From: Rosistilla carotiformis
Lineage (GTDB): Bacteria; Planctomycetota; Planctomycetia; Pirellulales; Pirellulaceae
Assembly (NCBI RefSeq): GCF_007753095.1
Contig: NZ_CP036348.1
Coordinates: forward strand, 6,797,411 to 6,861,410
Direction of reading: 5' to 3'
DNA: 64,000 nucleotides
The notes under the pieces are model-generated. The model was not told the origin of the DNA, did not search any database, and was given only the letters and a program-made list of their open reading frames with translations. Of this stretch, positions 7,795-17,152 are shown piece after piece. Each line of letters opens with the position of its first letter. The first letter of the stretch is position 1. A program made the translations under genes and the position numbers.

Positions 7795-10206
7795 TTAAGG
7801 TTCAATAAACACATCGCTGCTGGCGATCGCCAGGATCATCGACCGCAGTCCCAAGTTCTCGCCCGATGCGGCGACGATGCGATCGATCGCCGGGCGGTCG
7901 GCTAGCGACAGCGGCCGCCCGGTCGCGTAAACGATCAATTTGGTCGCGATCGCTCGAGCGACCTGATCGCGGTCTTCGAGCAACCGTTGGCGGTAGCCAC
8001 CAAAGTCGGCGAACGAGCGGCCGTCGGCCAACCGCGACGCCGTTTCCACATCGGGCCCTTTGCGATAGGGCAAGCGACCAAGCTTCTCCCCATCGCCAAT
8101 CGATCGATACCATTGCCGCTGGCCACCGATCGCATCAAACGCTTCCAAGGCAAAGCCCGGAGGATCGATCCGGCGATGGCAGACGTTGCACGAATCGATC
8201 TCGCGGTGCTTGTCCAGTTGTTCCCGAATCGTAGTCGCGCCGCGAACATCGGGTTCGACCGCCGGAACACCTGGAGGCGGCGGCGGGGCAGGGCGGCCCA
8301 ACAGGTTATCCAAGACCCAATTGCCGCGTTGGATCGGCGACGTGGTCGTGCCATTGGCTGTCACCTTCAACACGCTCGCATGCGTTAGCACCCCGCCACG
8401 CAAACTGTCGCCGGGCAGCGCGACCTTGCGAAAGAGCTCGTTCCCACGCACCCCGGCGATGCCATAATGCTTGGCCAGCCGCTCGTTGAGGAACGTGAAA
8501 TCGGAATCGATGAAATTCAAAACGCTCCCATCTTCGTCGATCAAGTGCTCAAAAAAGCTGCGTGTCTCGCCAAGCATCGCTTCCTGCAGCAACGGATCGA
8601 ACTCGGGATAGAGTTTTTTATCGGGCGTCGTGAAGCCGATCTCCCGCAGATCCAACCACTGACCGAGAAAGTTCTCGACAAACCGCTCCCGTTTCGGATC
8701 GGCCAACATCCGCAGAACCTGAGCGCGTCGAATTGCGGGATCCTTTAATTTCCCGGCCGCCGCCAAATCGATCAGCTGCGGGTCGGGCTGCGAAGACCAA
8801 AGGAAATAGGAGAGCCGCGAAGCGATCGTGAAATCGTCAACCGTCGGTTGGCTGTTGAGCAACAAAAACTGAGGAGCACATAAAACGGCGGTCACCCCCG
8901 CGCGAACCGCTTGCTCGAACGAGCGGCCCGCGTCGAGGCGGTCGAGCGCCAGCTGAACGAACGGCTCCGCTTTGGCGTCGTCGACCGGACGCCGGAACGC
9001 CCGCGGCAACAGATCGCGAACGATTCGCGCCACATCCTCGCGTGGCCGCTCCGATTCGACGCGATGCCACGGAACTCGCTTGCGATGCCGCATCGAAATT
9101 GTTCGCTCCGGTTCCATCCGAATATGATCGACATCGCCAAACAACCGCTGAGTCGCCAACGATGGAAACGCTTGGTCCAGCGGCCCGTCGGTCTCCACCC
9201 ACGCGATCCCCACGCCGGGACGCGGTTCGTGCTTGTCGCGCCACGTGACGTGTTCGGGCCAGATCCGAGGGACGATATGAATCGTATCTCCCTGCTGCAT
9301 CGGCACCGTAAATTCGATCACCCGCGGCTGCTGGGAACTGCCCGTGGCATCGAAGATCCCGATAAATCGATGCGCATCGGGACCAAACAACGAACCGACG
9401 TAGAGAGCCACCGACAACGTCCGCTCTCCCGGATCGTGGGGCCAAACCGCAACGCGACAGCGATACAGTCCATCTTCGATCGGATGGGCGGGATCGATTC
9501 GAGCGGGAGGCCAACCGGGAGTGAACTTCACAAACGATTCATCGACAGCAACCGTGCCCCCTTTTTTCTTGTCAACCGAATCGATGTTCTCTTTGACCTG
9601 CATCAGATAGGCTCGACGCGTCGCAACCGGCAGCGGCTGTACGCGCCGTATCGTCGCTTCAAAAGCAACCGCCGCAGCAGCCAAGTACTGTTCCATCAAG
9701 ACCGATGAAATGCTCAACCCGTCGGCGACGTTATCGAATCCCTGCAGGCTGCCATCCTCGGGCAACAGATCCATCAACGGGACATCGATCCCCAACAGAT
9801 CGTGGACCGTGTTTTGATATTCGCGGCGATTCATCCGTCGCAGCGCCAGCGGCTGTTCGCCGCGCATCCGCTCCGCAAACCGACCGGCTTCCGAAACAAA
9901 ACGCTTCACCGCAGCAGCGTCCGGACGGTCTTCCCCCTCCGGCGGCATCTCTCCCGATTCGATAGCATCGACAACCTGCGTCCACTGGCGGATCGTCTCG
10001 CTTCCCGAATCGGCGGCGGTCAAGCGATCCAACCGCACGTCGGCCTCTTGCGTATCGGCACCGTGACACGCAGTGCAGTGCTGATCCAAAAACGCGGCCA
10101 ACCGCTTCGCAGTCCCGTCGTCGGCGACGGCAGACACGGCCACCTGCGATCCACAAACGACGGCCAAAGCGATGATCGAGCGACGGCAAATGATTCGAAT
10201 GTTCAT
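7795..10206 (-). CDS. DUF1592/DUF1587 planctomycete cytochrome c-like protein
   Basis: From the chosen ATG at 10206 the protein has 803 residues. A signal peptide is followed by a haem motif CTACH at residues 44-48. The order of domains is the planctomycete cytochrome-like head, DUF1587 (LRRMNRREYQNTVHDLLG), a carbohydrate-binding-like middle region, DUF1595 (LLPRAFRRPV), DUF1592 (SRLSYFLWSSQPD and FLGQWLDLR), DUF1588 (GGVLTHASVLKVTANG with a second motif CNVCHRRIDPPGF) and DUF1585 at the end. The frame continues upstream to 10893, but that part is antisense to polX and is not used. ATGs at 10218 and 10215 are alternatives. It is probably a secreted c-type cytochrome oxidoreductase, co-transcribed with the DUF1552 gene; the substrate is unknown. 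Confidence 0.9.
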   Translation of the reverse strand: MNIRIICRRSIIALAVVCGSQVAVSAVADDGTAKRLAAFLDQHCTACHGADTQEADVRLDRLTAADSGSETIRQWTQVVDAIESGEMPPEGEDRPDAAAVKRFVSEAGRFAERMRGEQPLALRRMNRREYQNTVHDLLGIDVPLMDLLPEDGSLQGFDNVADGLSISSVLMEQYLAAAAVAFEATIRRVQPLPVATRRAYLMQVKENIDSVDKKKGGTVAVDESFVKFTPGWPPARIDPAHPIEDGLYRCRVAVWPHDPGERTLSVALYVGSLFGPDAHRFIGIFDATGSSQQPRVIEFTVPMQQGDTIHIVPRIWPEHVTWRDKHEPRPGVGIAWVETDGPLDQAFPSLATQRLFGDVDHIRMEPERTISMRHRKRVPWHRVESERPREDVARIVRDLLPRAFRRPVDDAKAEPFVQLALDRLDAGRSFEQAVRAGVTAVLCAPQFLLLNSQPTVDDFTIASRLSYFLWSSQPDPQLIDLAAAGKLKDPAIRRAQVLRMLADPKRERFVENFLGQWLDLREIGFTTPDKKLYPEFDPLLQEAMLGETRSFFEHLIDEDGSVLNFIDSDFTFLNERLAKHYGIAGVRGNELFRKVALPGDSLRGGVLTHASVLKVTANGTTTSPIQRGNWVLDNLLGRPAPPPPPGVPAVEPDVRGATTIREQLDKHREIDSCNVCHRRIDPPGFALEAFDAIGGQRQWYRSIGDGEKLGRLPYRKGPDVETASRLADGRSFADFGGYRQRLLEDRDQVARAIATKLIVYATGRPLSLADRPAIDRIVAASGENLGLRSMILAIASSDVFIEP

Positions 10207-10374
10207 AGTTGTCATCATACCTGCCGCACCGCTCGATTGAGGAAATTTTGCAGGCGAACGGGACGGCTCGGCCGACGTTTTCAAACGCTGCCCGTGGGCA
10301 AGGATTTGGCAATTCCGTAGGATGAGGAAAAGGCCTGCTGCCGATACGATAGAGTTCAACGAGTGCTGGAACAA

Positions 10375-12111
10375 ATGGATAATCAATCGATCGCCGAAGT
10401 TTTCGAACAGATGGCGGAACTGCTGGAGTTTAAAGGCGAAAATCCGTTCCGGATCCGGGCGTATCACAACGGGGCCAAAGCGATCCTCGACCTGGAAGAA
10501 CCGGTCGTCCAGATCCTCGAAGATCCCAGCCGCAAGCTGTCCGATGTGCCGGGGATCGGCAAGACCTTGGTCGACAAGATCACCGTCCTGGTCGCGACCG
10601 GCAGCCTGCCCCAGTTGCTGGAGTTGCAAGAACAGTTCCCCGCCTCGGTCCTGGCGATGGCTCGCGTCCCCGGCCTTGGCGCGAAGAAGGCGGCTCGGCT
10701 GCACCAAGAACTTGGGATCGACAACCTCGCCGAACTGAAGGCCGCTTGTGAAACGGATCAGGTGAGTGGCCTCAAAGGCTTTGGCAAGAAGAGCCAGCAG
10801 ACGATCCTCGACGGCTTGGCGATCGCGCAAGCGGCGGCCCAGCGGAAGAAGTGGGTCCATGCCGACGGCTGGGGCGCTCGGCTGCGTTCCCATCTATCTA
10901 GCTGCGAGGCGATCGAGCGAATGGAGTTTGCCGGCAGCTACCGCCGCGGCCGCGAGACCTGCGGCGATCTGGACATCCTTGTCGTCGCCGATCCGGCCGC
11001 TGCGGCGATGGATCACCTGGAAGCCTTCCCGCCGCGGAAGGAGACCATTTTGCGAGGCGACACCAAGATCTCGATCCGCGTCGACGAAGCGTTCCAAGTC
11101 GACATGCGAGTCGTTGCGGCCGATCAGTTTGGCGCGGCGCTGCAGTATTTCACCGGATCGCAAGCGCACAACGTTCGCGTCCGCAGCATGGCCAAAGCAA
11201 AAGGGCTGAAGGTCAACGAATACGGCGTGTTTCGCGAAGATGATCCCGAGCATTCGATCGCCGGCGGGGAAGAGCAGGAGGTCTATGCGGCGATCGGCCT
11301 GCCTTGGGTTCCGCCCGAACTGCGCGAAGATCGACTGGAATTCGATTGGGCGAAAAGTGGCGATCCATTCGACCTGATCGAATTGAAAGACATTTGCAGC
11401 GACCTGCATATGCATACCACGGCGACCGATGGCGAAGCGACGATCGGCGACATGGCCGACGCGGCGATCGCCCGCGGCCTGACCGCGATCGCGATCACCG
11501 ATCACAGCCAACGCGTCGCGATGGCTCGCGGGCTGGACCCGCAGCGACTGCGCGAGCAATGGGCGCGGATCGATCAACTGCGGCCGCAGTACGAGGGCCG
11601 ACTGACGATCCTCAAAGGAATCGAATGCGACATCCTGGAAGGTGGCGGAATGGATCTGCCCGACGATGTCCTCGCCGAAGCCGATTGGGTGCTGGCGAGC
11701 GTGCATTATGGGCAACGGCAAAGTCGCGAACAGATTACCGATCGGATCTTGGGAGCGATCGCGAATCCACATGTCACCGCGATCGCGCACCCGACCGGAC
11801 GCTTGATCAATCGCCGCGAAGCGTATCAAGTCGACATCGACGCGGTTTTCCAAGCCGCCGCCGAAACGTCGACGCTGCTGGAACTCAACGCCAACCCGTC
11901 TCGGTTAGATCTTCATGAAGTCCATTGCCAAACGGCGTCGCGCCGTTACAACATCCCCATCGTGATCAACACCGACGCGCACTCGATCGATGGCCTCGAC
12001 GTGATGCAGTACGGCATCCTGCAAGCGCGGCGAGCCGGGCTGCAAAAACAACACGTCGCCAACGCGAGGTCTTGGGATGCGATGAAGCCCCTGATGGGCA
12101 AATACCGCTAA
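10375..12111 (+). CDS. polX: DNA polymerase/3'-5' exonuclease PolX
   Basis: The 578-residue protein has the bacterial PolX architecture. An N-terminal helix-hairpin-helix region (about residues 1-140) includes the segment VPGIGKTLVDKI. The family X polymerase core contains GSYRRGRETCGDLDIL, with the two catalytic Asp residues, and a later FTGSQAHN segment. A C-terminal PHP domain starts at DLHMHTTATDG and includes ITDHSQ and NTDAHS, the metal-binding His and Asp residues of a 3'-5' exonuclease. It would fill short gaps in DNA repair in the cytoplasm. The ATG at 10375 is preferred to the GTG at 10363 because the family begins close to the NQSIAEVFEQMAELLE helix. It is divergent from the DUF1592 gene. 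Confidence 0.95.
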   Translation: MDNQSIAEVFEQMAELLEFKGENPFRIRAYHNGAKAILDLEEPVVQILEDPSRKLSDVPGIGKTLVDKITVLVATGSLPQLLELQEQFPASVLAMARVPGLGAKKAARLHQELGIDNLAELKAACETDQVSGLKGFGKKSQQTILDGLAIAQAAAQRKKWVHADGWGARLRSHLSSCEAIERMEFAGSYRRGRETCGDLDILVVADPAAAAMDHLEAFPPRKETILRGDTKISIRVDEAFQVDMRVVAADQFGAALQYFTGSQAHNVRVRSMAKAKGLKVNEYGVFREDDPEHSIAGGEEQEVYAAIGLPWVPPELREDRLEFDWAKSGDPFDLIELKDICSDLHMHTTATDGEATIGDMADAAIARGLTAIAITDHSQRVAMARGLDPQRLREQWARIDQLRPQYEGRLTILKGIECDILEGGGMDLPDDVLAEADWVLASVHYGQRQSREQITDRILGAIANPHVTAIAHPTGRLINRREAYQVDIDAVFQAAAETSTLLELNANPSRLDLHEVHCQTASRRYNIPIVINTDAHSIDGLDVMQYGILQARRAGLQKQHVANARSWDAMKPLMGKYR

Positions 12112-12177
12112 CCGCCAACGCCAGCCGAGACGCGCCGTCGGAAACATGCCGCCTCACCCTCCACCAAAAGTCTTCCG

Positions 12178-13320
12178 ATGCGAAACGTCTTAATCCTGTT
12201 GCTTTTGTTTGTCGCTTCCGATCTCGCCGTCGCAACCGAGATCCGACGGATCTGGCTGACACACAAGAGCAACGACCCGAGCCGCATCGTTGTGAACTGG
12301 ATGAGCGAGAGCGAGGGGGATTCGGTCGTTCGCTTTGGCCTGACCACGGACTACGACAAAACGGTCCGAGTCGACGAAACGACGACGCTGCATCATGTCG
12401 AAATTCCGCTGGAACATCGCGATGCGGTCTATCACTACTCGGTCAGCAGCGGCGACCAACGATCGAAGGACGCCACCTTCAAAGCCTACCCGAGCGATGA
12501 ACTGCGGATTGCGATCGTCGCCGACTGGCAGAGCAAGCCCGACCTGTCGTCGATCCGAAACGACGATGTCCATCTACTGCTGACCGCTGGCGACAACATC
12601 GCCAACCTCTTCCCAGCCTGCGGCGAGGGGACCAAAGATTGCGTGAAGCCCTACGCTGCACTGATCGACGCCTACCCCGATCTGTTTCGCTCCACACCGT
12701 TCATGCCGGCGTTGGGGAATCACGACCGCCAGATTCGCCCGCGTGGGAAGATGCCGCCCGAGGAAGCCGTCTACGATGTCGATGCGACCGCGTTTCGCAA
12801 ATCCTTCGAATTGCCGGGGGACGAGTGGAAGTGGCACTTCGACATCCCACAGCTTGACCTGCGGGTGATCGCGTTGGACTTCAATCACATCTCCGACTTC
12901 GGAACCACTTGGCAAACCTGCCACCGCTTCGACGAAGCCTCGCCTCAGTTCCTCTGGTACCAACAACAGATGGCCAACCCGCCCGGATTTGTTGTCACGC
13001 TCTATAACGAACGCAACGCGAGCATTCGCAACCAGGCGAACAAACAATGGCACGAACTGTTCCGCCGCGGAACGTGTTGCGTCACCGGATACGGCTATTT
13101 TGCAGAGCGAGCGGAAGTCGATGGCTTTCCCTATTACAACAGCTCGCTCAGCGGCAGCGGCGCCCAATATCGCGATCCCCATTCGAAGTTCCTCGCGGGC
13201 GAGGACAGCTACCTATTGCTGACCCTCCAGCGTGGCGGCGCGATGGCGGTTAAGATCAAGAGTCTCAGCGGCGACGAATTTGATCACCAATCCTACAAAC
13301 AACGGGAATCGACACGATGA
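12178..13320 (+). CDS. Secreted metallophosphoesterase-like protein, metal site degenerate
   Basis: The 380-residue protein has a signal peptide (about 1-20) and then a fibronectin-like beta domain as in purple acid phosphatases (about 21-105). The phosphoesterase-like domain keeps ADWQ (Asp116), TAGDN (Asp139) and GNHD (181-183). However, the usual VxxH is VTLYNE at 273-278, and the final GHxH is replaced by GYGY in GYGYFAER (304-311). Three expected His ligands are therefore missing, so it may be a binding protein and not an active phosphatase. The full-length relative at 23831-25249 keeps these residues. It overlaps the following TspO gene by four bases (ATGA), so the two are translationally coupled. 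Confidence 0.8.
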   Translation: MRNVLILLLLFVASDLAVATEIRRIWLTHKSNDPSRIVVNWMSESEGDSVVRFGLTTDYDKTVRVDETTTLHHVEIPLEHRDAVYHYSVSSGDQRSKDATFKAYPSDELRIAIVADWQSKPDLSSIRNDDVHLLLTAGDNIANLFPACGEGTKDCVKPYAALIDAYPDLFRSTPFMPALGNHDRQIRPRGKMPPEEAVYDVDATAFRKSFELPGDEWKWHFDIPQLDLRVIALDFNHISDFGTTWQTCHRFDEASPQFLWYQQQMANPPGFVVTLYNERNASIRNQANKQWHELFRRGTCCVTGYGYFAERAEVDGFPYYNSSLSGSGAQYRDPHSKFLAGEDSYLLLTLQRGGAMAVKIKSLSGDEFDHQSYKQRESTR

Positions 13321-13709
13321 CATGGATTGAGTGGTACAACGGCCTGGACAAACCTTCGTGGACTCCCGCCCCCGGCACGATCGGCCTGATCTGGCAACTG
13401 TTGTACCCGGTGATCATCGTGACGTTTGGCTTCGTCTTCGTACAAGCGTTTCGCAAGCGACTGCCATGGCTTGTCGCATTGCCGTTTGCGATCAACCTCG
13501 TCGCCAACCTCTGCTTCACCCCGATTCAATTCGGCTTGCGCAATCTGCCGCTTGCCGCCGTCGACATCCTGATCGTCTGGACAACGATTCTCTGGATGAT
13601 GTTCGCCATCTGGAAGCACTACCGTCTGATCGCGGTGGCGCAGATCCCGTACCTGATCTGGGTTTCGATCGCGACGACGCTACAACTGGCGATCACGTGG
13701 AATAATTGA
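13317..13709 (+). CDS. TspO/MBR family tryptophan-rich protein
   Basis: The 130-residue protein has five hydrophobic segments, as expected of the TspO/MBR family, and the early motif [15 protein letters not shown] matches the family's conserved PPxW-like loop. The segment [15 protein letters not shown] corresponds to the WxxxFF-like conserved loop in helix 3. TspO proteins sit in membranes and bind porphyrins or related molecules; bacterial members influence tetrapyrrole and stress responses. The protein is slightly shorter than the usual 155-160 residues. The start codon overlaps the stop of the phosphoesterase-like gene, so production is probably linked. A perfect 10-bp hairpin follows at 13807-13840. 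Confidence 0.88.
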   Translation: MTWIEWYNGLDKPSWTPAPGTIGLIWQLLYPVIIVTFGFVFVQAFRKRLPWLVALPFAINLVANLCFTPIQFGLRNLPLAAVDILIVWTTILWMMFAIWKHYRLIAVAQIPYLIWVSIATTLQLAITWNN

Positions 13710-13806
13710 CGCCAGCGTTGGCACGCGAACAGACACGAACGCACATCAAGAACACAATCAGGCGTCCCCTCGTTAACACAACGAATCAATCTGCAAGCCC
13801 ATCCAT

Positions 13807-13840
13807 GCTAGACGCCAGCATCGTGTTGCCGGCGTCTAGC
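13807..13840. terminator. Perfect 10-bp inverted repeat, bidirectional terminator candidate
   Basis: GCTAGACGCC at 13807-13816 pairs perfectly with GGCGTCTAGC at 13831-13840 around a 14-base loop. It lies between the convergent TspO gene (ends 13709) and the small lipoprotein gene (ends 13886). There is no long T run on either side, so termination may need another factor. Confidence 0.55.
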
Positions 13841-13885
13841 GATAGAAACCCTTGAGCGCATAGATACGGACAAACCGGCAGAAGA

Positions 13886-14041
13886 CTACGGGTCTAACCT
13901 AGCAGGACTCTCCATGTTCAAGGTTGCATCCATACTCTGCTGTGCCTGTTCATCGGTTGCTTCTCCAAGCCCGCCTCCTCCGCAACCACAGACCAAACAC
14001 GAGATTATGAGAAAACCACACGCAACATACTTCATCAACAT
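13886..14041 (-). CDS. 51-residue lipoprotein downstream of DUF1559 gene 2
   Basis: A short minus-strand frame starts with ATG at 14041 (or the ATG at 14035) and ends with TAG at 13886-13888. It encodes 51 residues: MLMKYVACGFLI, then a hydrophobic run ending in the lipobox LVCGC followed by four glycines, and a short acidic tail ending ARLDP. The basic residue, hydrophobic core, lipobox and Gly tether are all in the right order for a lipoprotein. It lies 90 bases after the DUF1559 gene on the same strand, the same position as the lipoproteins at 2005 and 46047. The gene is shorter than most automatic cutoffs. It could be a complete small lipoprotein or a shortened relic of a larger one. Confidence 0.7.
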   Translation of the reverse strand: MLMKYVACGFLIISCLVCGCGGGGLGEATDEQAQQSMDATLNMESPARLDP

Positions 14042-14131
14042 AAAATCGAAATCTCAAAAACGTGGGTAACAAGAGAATTCCGCAGCCATTCGATTACGAC
14101 TGCGTCTACGATTCACACCAACCGGAGAGCA

Positions 14132-15235
14132 CTACTCCCAACGAACAATCTCCTCTCCATCAAAACCATAGATACTGTGCATCGCTCCATAGAGATTTCC
14201 ATATTTGCCGGTATTCCAATACTCGCCATTGGTAGATTCTTCAGACCCCCGACCTGTCGCGATGGTCTCAGCGATAAAACGGACCGACGCATCCGCAAGC
14301 GTGAATTGAGCGCCGCCAGCATGAAAACTTCCTGGGCCAACCCATTCATTGTTGATTGCGTGATGGGTCCAGTAGACTGGAGGGCAGACATGATTTGGCC
14401 CACCGTAAACTCCCCAGATAGGCCCTGGCGAACCATCGGCCATCAACACGTTCCCTTTTCCAGCAGCGGTAACCCAGGCATGATTGTGCCCGTGCCAAGG
14501 TCCCGATGCGACCAAAGCACCTCGTGACACCGATGAACTGGTTCGCCGAAAGTAACCTGCACCTCCTTGAGAACGATGAACCGTGGACGCTTTGGCCAAA
14601 CCAACGGTGGTCACCTCGCCGACTGCAATCGTGTTGGACGTGCCATCTTTGATGTCGGAGATTCGCACTGAGTCATAAAACGAAAAGACCCCAGCACGAC
14701 CGATATCATTCGTTTTCCTACGGTGCCCGTCCCAACCCGCGTTGCCAGCGTATGACGTGACACCGAACCCACGGGGCTTCGACCCGATCTCCCATTGAAT
14801 ATCCGAGGGACACAAAAAGGCAGCGATCGAAAGCTCTTTCGCCGTTTCCTCTCCCACTGTGATGGCGGTCAACGTTGTGTCAGCTGGCAACGAAAAGTTG
14901 ATCTGATCGTGCAAACTGTTCATTTCAATGAACGGCAATATCAGGCACAGCCAAGTGTAATTCCGCTGGTCCCCCACGGCCGCCGTGGTCCCTTTTGCAT
15001 TTCCGTGCCAAATTGCATCTGGAGGCAATTTGCCATACGTGTCGTGATAATTGTGAAGCGCCAGGCCTAGCTGCTTCAAGTTGTTGCCGCAGCTCATCCG
15101 TCGCGCAGCTTCGCGTGCTGACTGCACCGCGGGTAATAACAAGCCTACCAAGATTCCGATAATCGCAATAACGACTAACAATTCGACAAGCGTGAAACCT
15201 GTCTTAAGAGAACGGGGACGTTGGACACAGTGCAT
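14132..15235 (-). CDS. DUF1559 pseudopilin-like protein (gene 2)
   Basis: The 367-residue protein has a basic leader (RPRSLKTG), then the prepilin-like FTLVELLVVIAIIGILVG helix and the QSAREAARRMSCGNNLKQ block of DUF1559. The C-terminal H-X9-D motif is present around FHAGGAQFTLADAS, again with DA in place of DG. The start ATG at 15235 is supported by GGGAG on the minus strand at 15243-15247, seven bases upstream. It is followed 90 bases later by the 51-residue lipoprotein. Export through a type II-like or pilus-like machine is expected from the N-terminus; the role is unknown. Confidence 0.93.
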   Translation of the reverse strand: MHCVQRPRSLKTGFTLVELLVVIAIIGILVGLLLPAVQSAREAARRMSCGNNLKQLGLALHNYHDTYGKLPPDAIWHGNAKGTTAAVGDQRNYTWLCLILPFIEMNSLHDQINFSLPADTTLTAITVGEETAKELSIAAFLCPSDIQWEIGSKPRGFGVTSYAGNAGWDGHRRKTNDIGRAGVFSFYDSVRISDIKDGTSNTIAVGEVTTVGLAKASTVHRSQGGAGYFRRTSSSVSRGALVASGPWHGHNHAWVTAAGKGNVLMADGSPGPIWGVYGGPNHVCPPVYWTHHAINNEWVGPGSFHAGGAQFTLADASVRFIAETIATGRGSEESTNGEYWNTGKYGNLYGAMHSIYGFDGEEIVRWE

Positions 15236-15682
15236 GACGTGACTCCCAATACGTAGATGAAACAGAAGAGGCGCGTGGATTAGATCGCGATTGCGATGCG
15301 AATCGTCGATGAAACGATCCGTTAACGCCTTGTCCGATTAGATGCGACAAAAAATACAGAGTCAATACTTTTAAAAACGCAATGACAAGAACTCCCCCGC
15401 AACACCGGCCCTTAGGTGAACTGATGTCACGTTATGGCATCAGCGAAGCGTCTCAAAACAGCCTGCTTTAACACCTACCACCGATCCAAAAGGTGGTATC
15501 CCACACTTTCATATACACATGGACAGCAGGCGAGGCGTGTCTAACTAAATGAACGTGGCCTACGACATAAAACACATGCAGCACCTCACACACAACACTT
15601 CCAACGAGCGACACGCACCCACTCAAAGGAATCCCCATGCAAGCACACCGCCTGGCGTTGCGGTTCAGACGCTCAATGATGT
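15236..15682. other. Intergenic region before DUF1559 gene 2
   Basis: No gene is supported here. The part near 15340-15390 is AT-rich and may hold the promoter of the minus-strand DUF1559 gene. An imperfect stem TGATG and CATCA is present near 15422-15441. Short open frames on both strands have no family features. Confidence 0.45.
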
Positions 15683-17152
15683 TCAGCGCGGCGAGGTGCC
15701 CCGATCTAACACATCGCCGGTCAATGGATCGGCCTGATCCCAATCCTTGAGTTCCAGCCTTCGCACGCCGCCGGAATTGTTCTGCCGCTTGGCAGCTCGA
15801 TAGACGTCGCTGCGGCCCCCTTCAAAAGTCGCTGGCACTTGGAAAAAGCCAACGCTTCGAGGGGCGTGTTGAACCTCCGGTGCCGATCCGGGCTGAGTTC
15901 GATCGATGTAGACCGATTGCGGTATCATCTCGTAGACGCTGATGTCGTAGAGCGGCTGCGGCGGCAAATCGACGACCGATTCTTCACGAACCCGCATTCC
16001 GTTGGGCTGCAAAACCTCGAACCGACTAACAACTCGAGATCCCGGATCGCGTTCGAACGTCGCAGGCCGAGACTCTCCCGTCGGGATCTTCAGCCGCTGC
16101 AAGTTGTCGGGATCGCGTAAATCGGTAACGAGAACCCACAACTCGTTGGAGTGAGAGTTCGATAATTGAACCTGAACCGGCGTCAGCGGCGGATTCGGCT
16201 CGACCGTCTTCGAAATTAGCACCGGCGCAACGGGATTGCCGACTGGCTGCGGGACGCCGCCCGGTGGCAGGTTCCCCATCGCGCCAACTCGCTGCAGGCG
16301 GAACAACTGATTTTGCAAACCATGACGCGTGAAGACGCCAACACTGGCAGGGCGACCACCGCGTGGCTTCACGACGTCGATGACAAAATCGCGATTCGCT
16401 CGCAGTTCAAGCGTCACGAAGCCAGCGTTGTCGGGGACGATGCGGAACTGCATCGCATCGCCACCGCCCATCCGACGATCGAACAGTTGAGCGTTCCCCT
16501 GGTTCCCGGCCAAGCCGGTCGCCATCCCGATCGCGAGCCCCCGATCTTGCATCGGCACGATTGAGACATAACCACTGTCGGTTGGCAGCAAACGAAAGAA
16601 GACGTTCTGCCCGCCGGTGGCTTGCGTTTCGATCCGCATATTGGCGCCAGCTAGTGGTGCAACGGAAAGCAGCAAGCCGGGGCCAAGCGCTGATTCAATC
16701 ACGTACACCGATTTAGGGTCGTTGCTGGGATTGCCCGCCGCTTGCGGTCCAACTTGGTTGACGGGGAACACGCCTGGTACGCCAGGATTGAAACCACCGT
16801 TGCCGCGCGGCGAGACGACCATCTGCGTCGGGCGAAACGCAATGCTCCCCAAAGGCCCGGCCAACGAAGCGACTTGCATGTTCCCCGCGCCACGCAGCGG
16901 CCAGCGGATCGCTTGCCCCATCGCCTGGCTCGAATAGGCGGCGTATCCGTTGGCGTCGAGTTGCGGATCGCGATCATAAATTGATGCCTGCCCAGTGGCA
17001 TCGACGATCACCAATCGATCTGCCGTCAATTGCGCGGTCGATCGCAGATCGGATCCCGGCACGATCAGGTCGAACGTCTGCGCGTGGGCAAGTCGAGCGA
17101 ACACCGATGCAACGAATAATGCAGCGAAGATCAAGCGGCTGGGCAAAGACAT
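15683..17152 (-). CDS. Secreted protein with ricin-type beta-trefoil-like region
   Basis: From ATG at 17152 the protein has 489 residues with a clear signal peptide (SRLIFAALFVASVFARLAHA, then QT as the likely new N-terminus). GGAG six bases before this ATG decides the start; the upstream ATG at 17164 overlaps that ribosome binding site. Residues about 165-315 contain repeated blocks ending in FFRLLP, QFRIVP and LFRLQRV, each preceded by Gly-rich turns, which looks like the QxF/W repeats of a ricin-type beta-trefoil. The C-terminal part is rich in beta strands and polar residues and has no recognised domain. A carbohydrate-binding or surface role is an inference. The gene precedes DUF1559 gene 2 on the same strand but 450 bases away. 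Confidence 0.7.
   Translation of the reverse strand: MSLPSRLIFAALFVASVFARLAHAQTFDLIVPGSDLRSTAQLTADRLVIVDATGQASIYDRDPQLDANGYAAYSSQAMGQAIRWPLRGAGNMQVASLAGPLGSIAFRPTQMVVSPRGNGGFNPGVPGVFPVNQVGPQAAGNPSNDPKSVYVIESALGPGLLLSVAPLAGANMRIETQATGGQNVFFRLLPTDSGYVSIVPMQDRGLAIGMATGLAGNQGNAQLFDRRMGGGDAMQFRIVPDNAGFVTLELRANRDFVIDVVKPRGGRPASVGVFTRHGLQNQLFRLQRVGAMGNLPPGGVPQPVGNPVAPVLISKTVEPNPPLTPVQVQLSNSHSNELWVLVTDLRDPDNLQRLKIPTGESRPATFERDPGSRVVSRFEVLQPNGMRVREESVVDLPPQPLYDISVYEMIPQSVYIDRTQPGSAPEVQHAPRSVGFFQVPATFEGGRSDVYRAAKRQNNSGGVRRLELKDWDQADPLTGDVLDRGTSPR

Noticed and set aside
8911-9708. 265-residue plus-strand frame inside the DUF1592 gene
   Set aside because: It is antisense to a full, well-supported protein and has biased Arg and Pro composition with no family features.
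10207-10893. N-terminal extension of the DUF1592 protein
   Set aside because: This part of the frame is antisense to polX and precedes the signal peptide and haem motif, so it is not part of the protein.
10894-11853. 319-residue minus-strand frame opposite polX
   Set aside because: It is a shadow of polX with no recognisable domain; polX has all family motifs.
15468-15743. 91-residue minus-strand frame overlapping the end of the beta-trefoil gene
   Set aside because: It overlaps a better supported gene and has composition typical of a chance frame.
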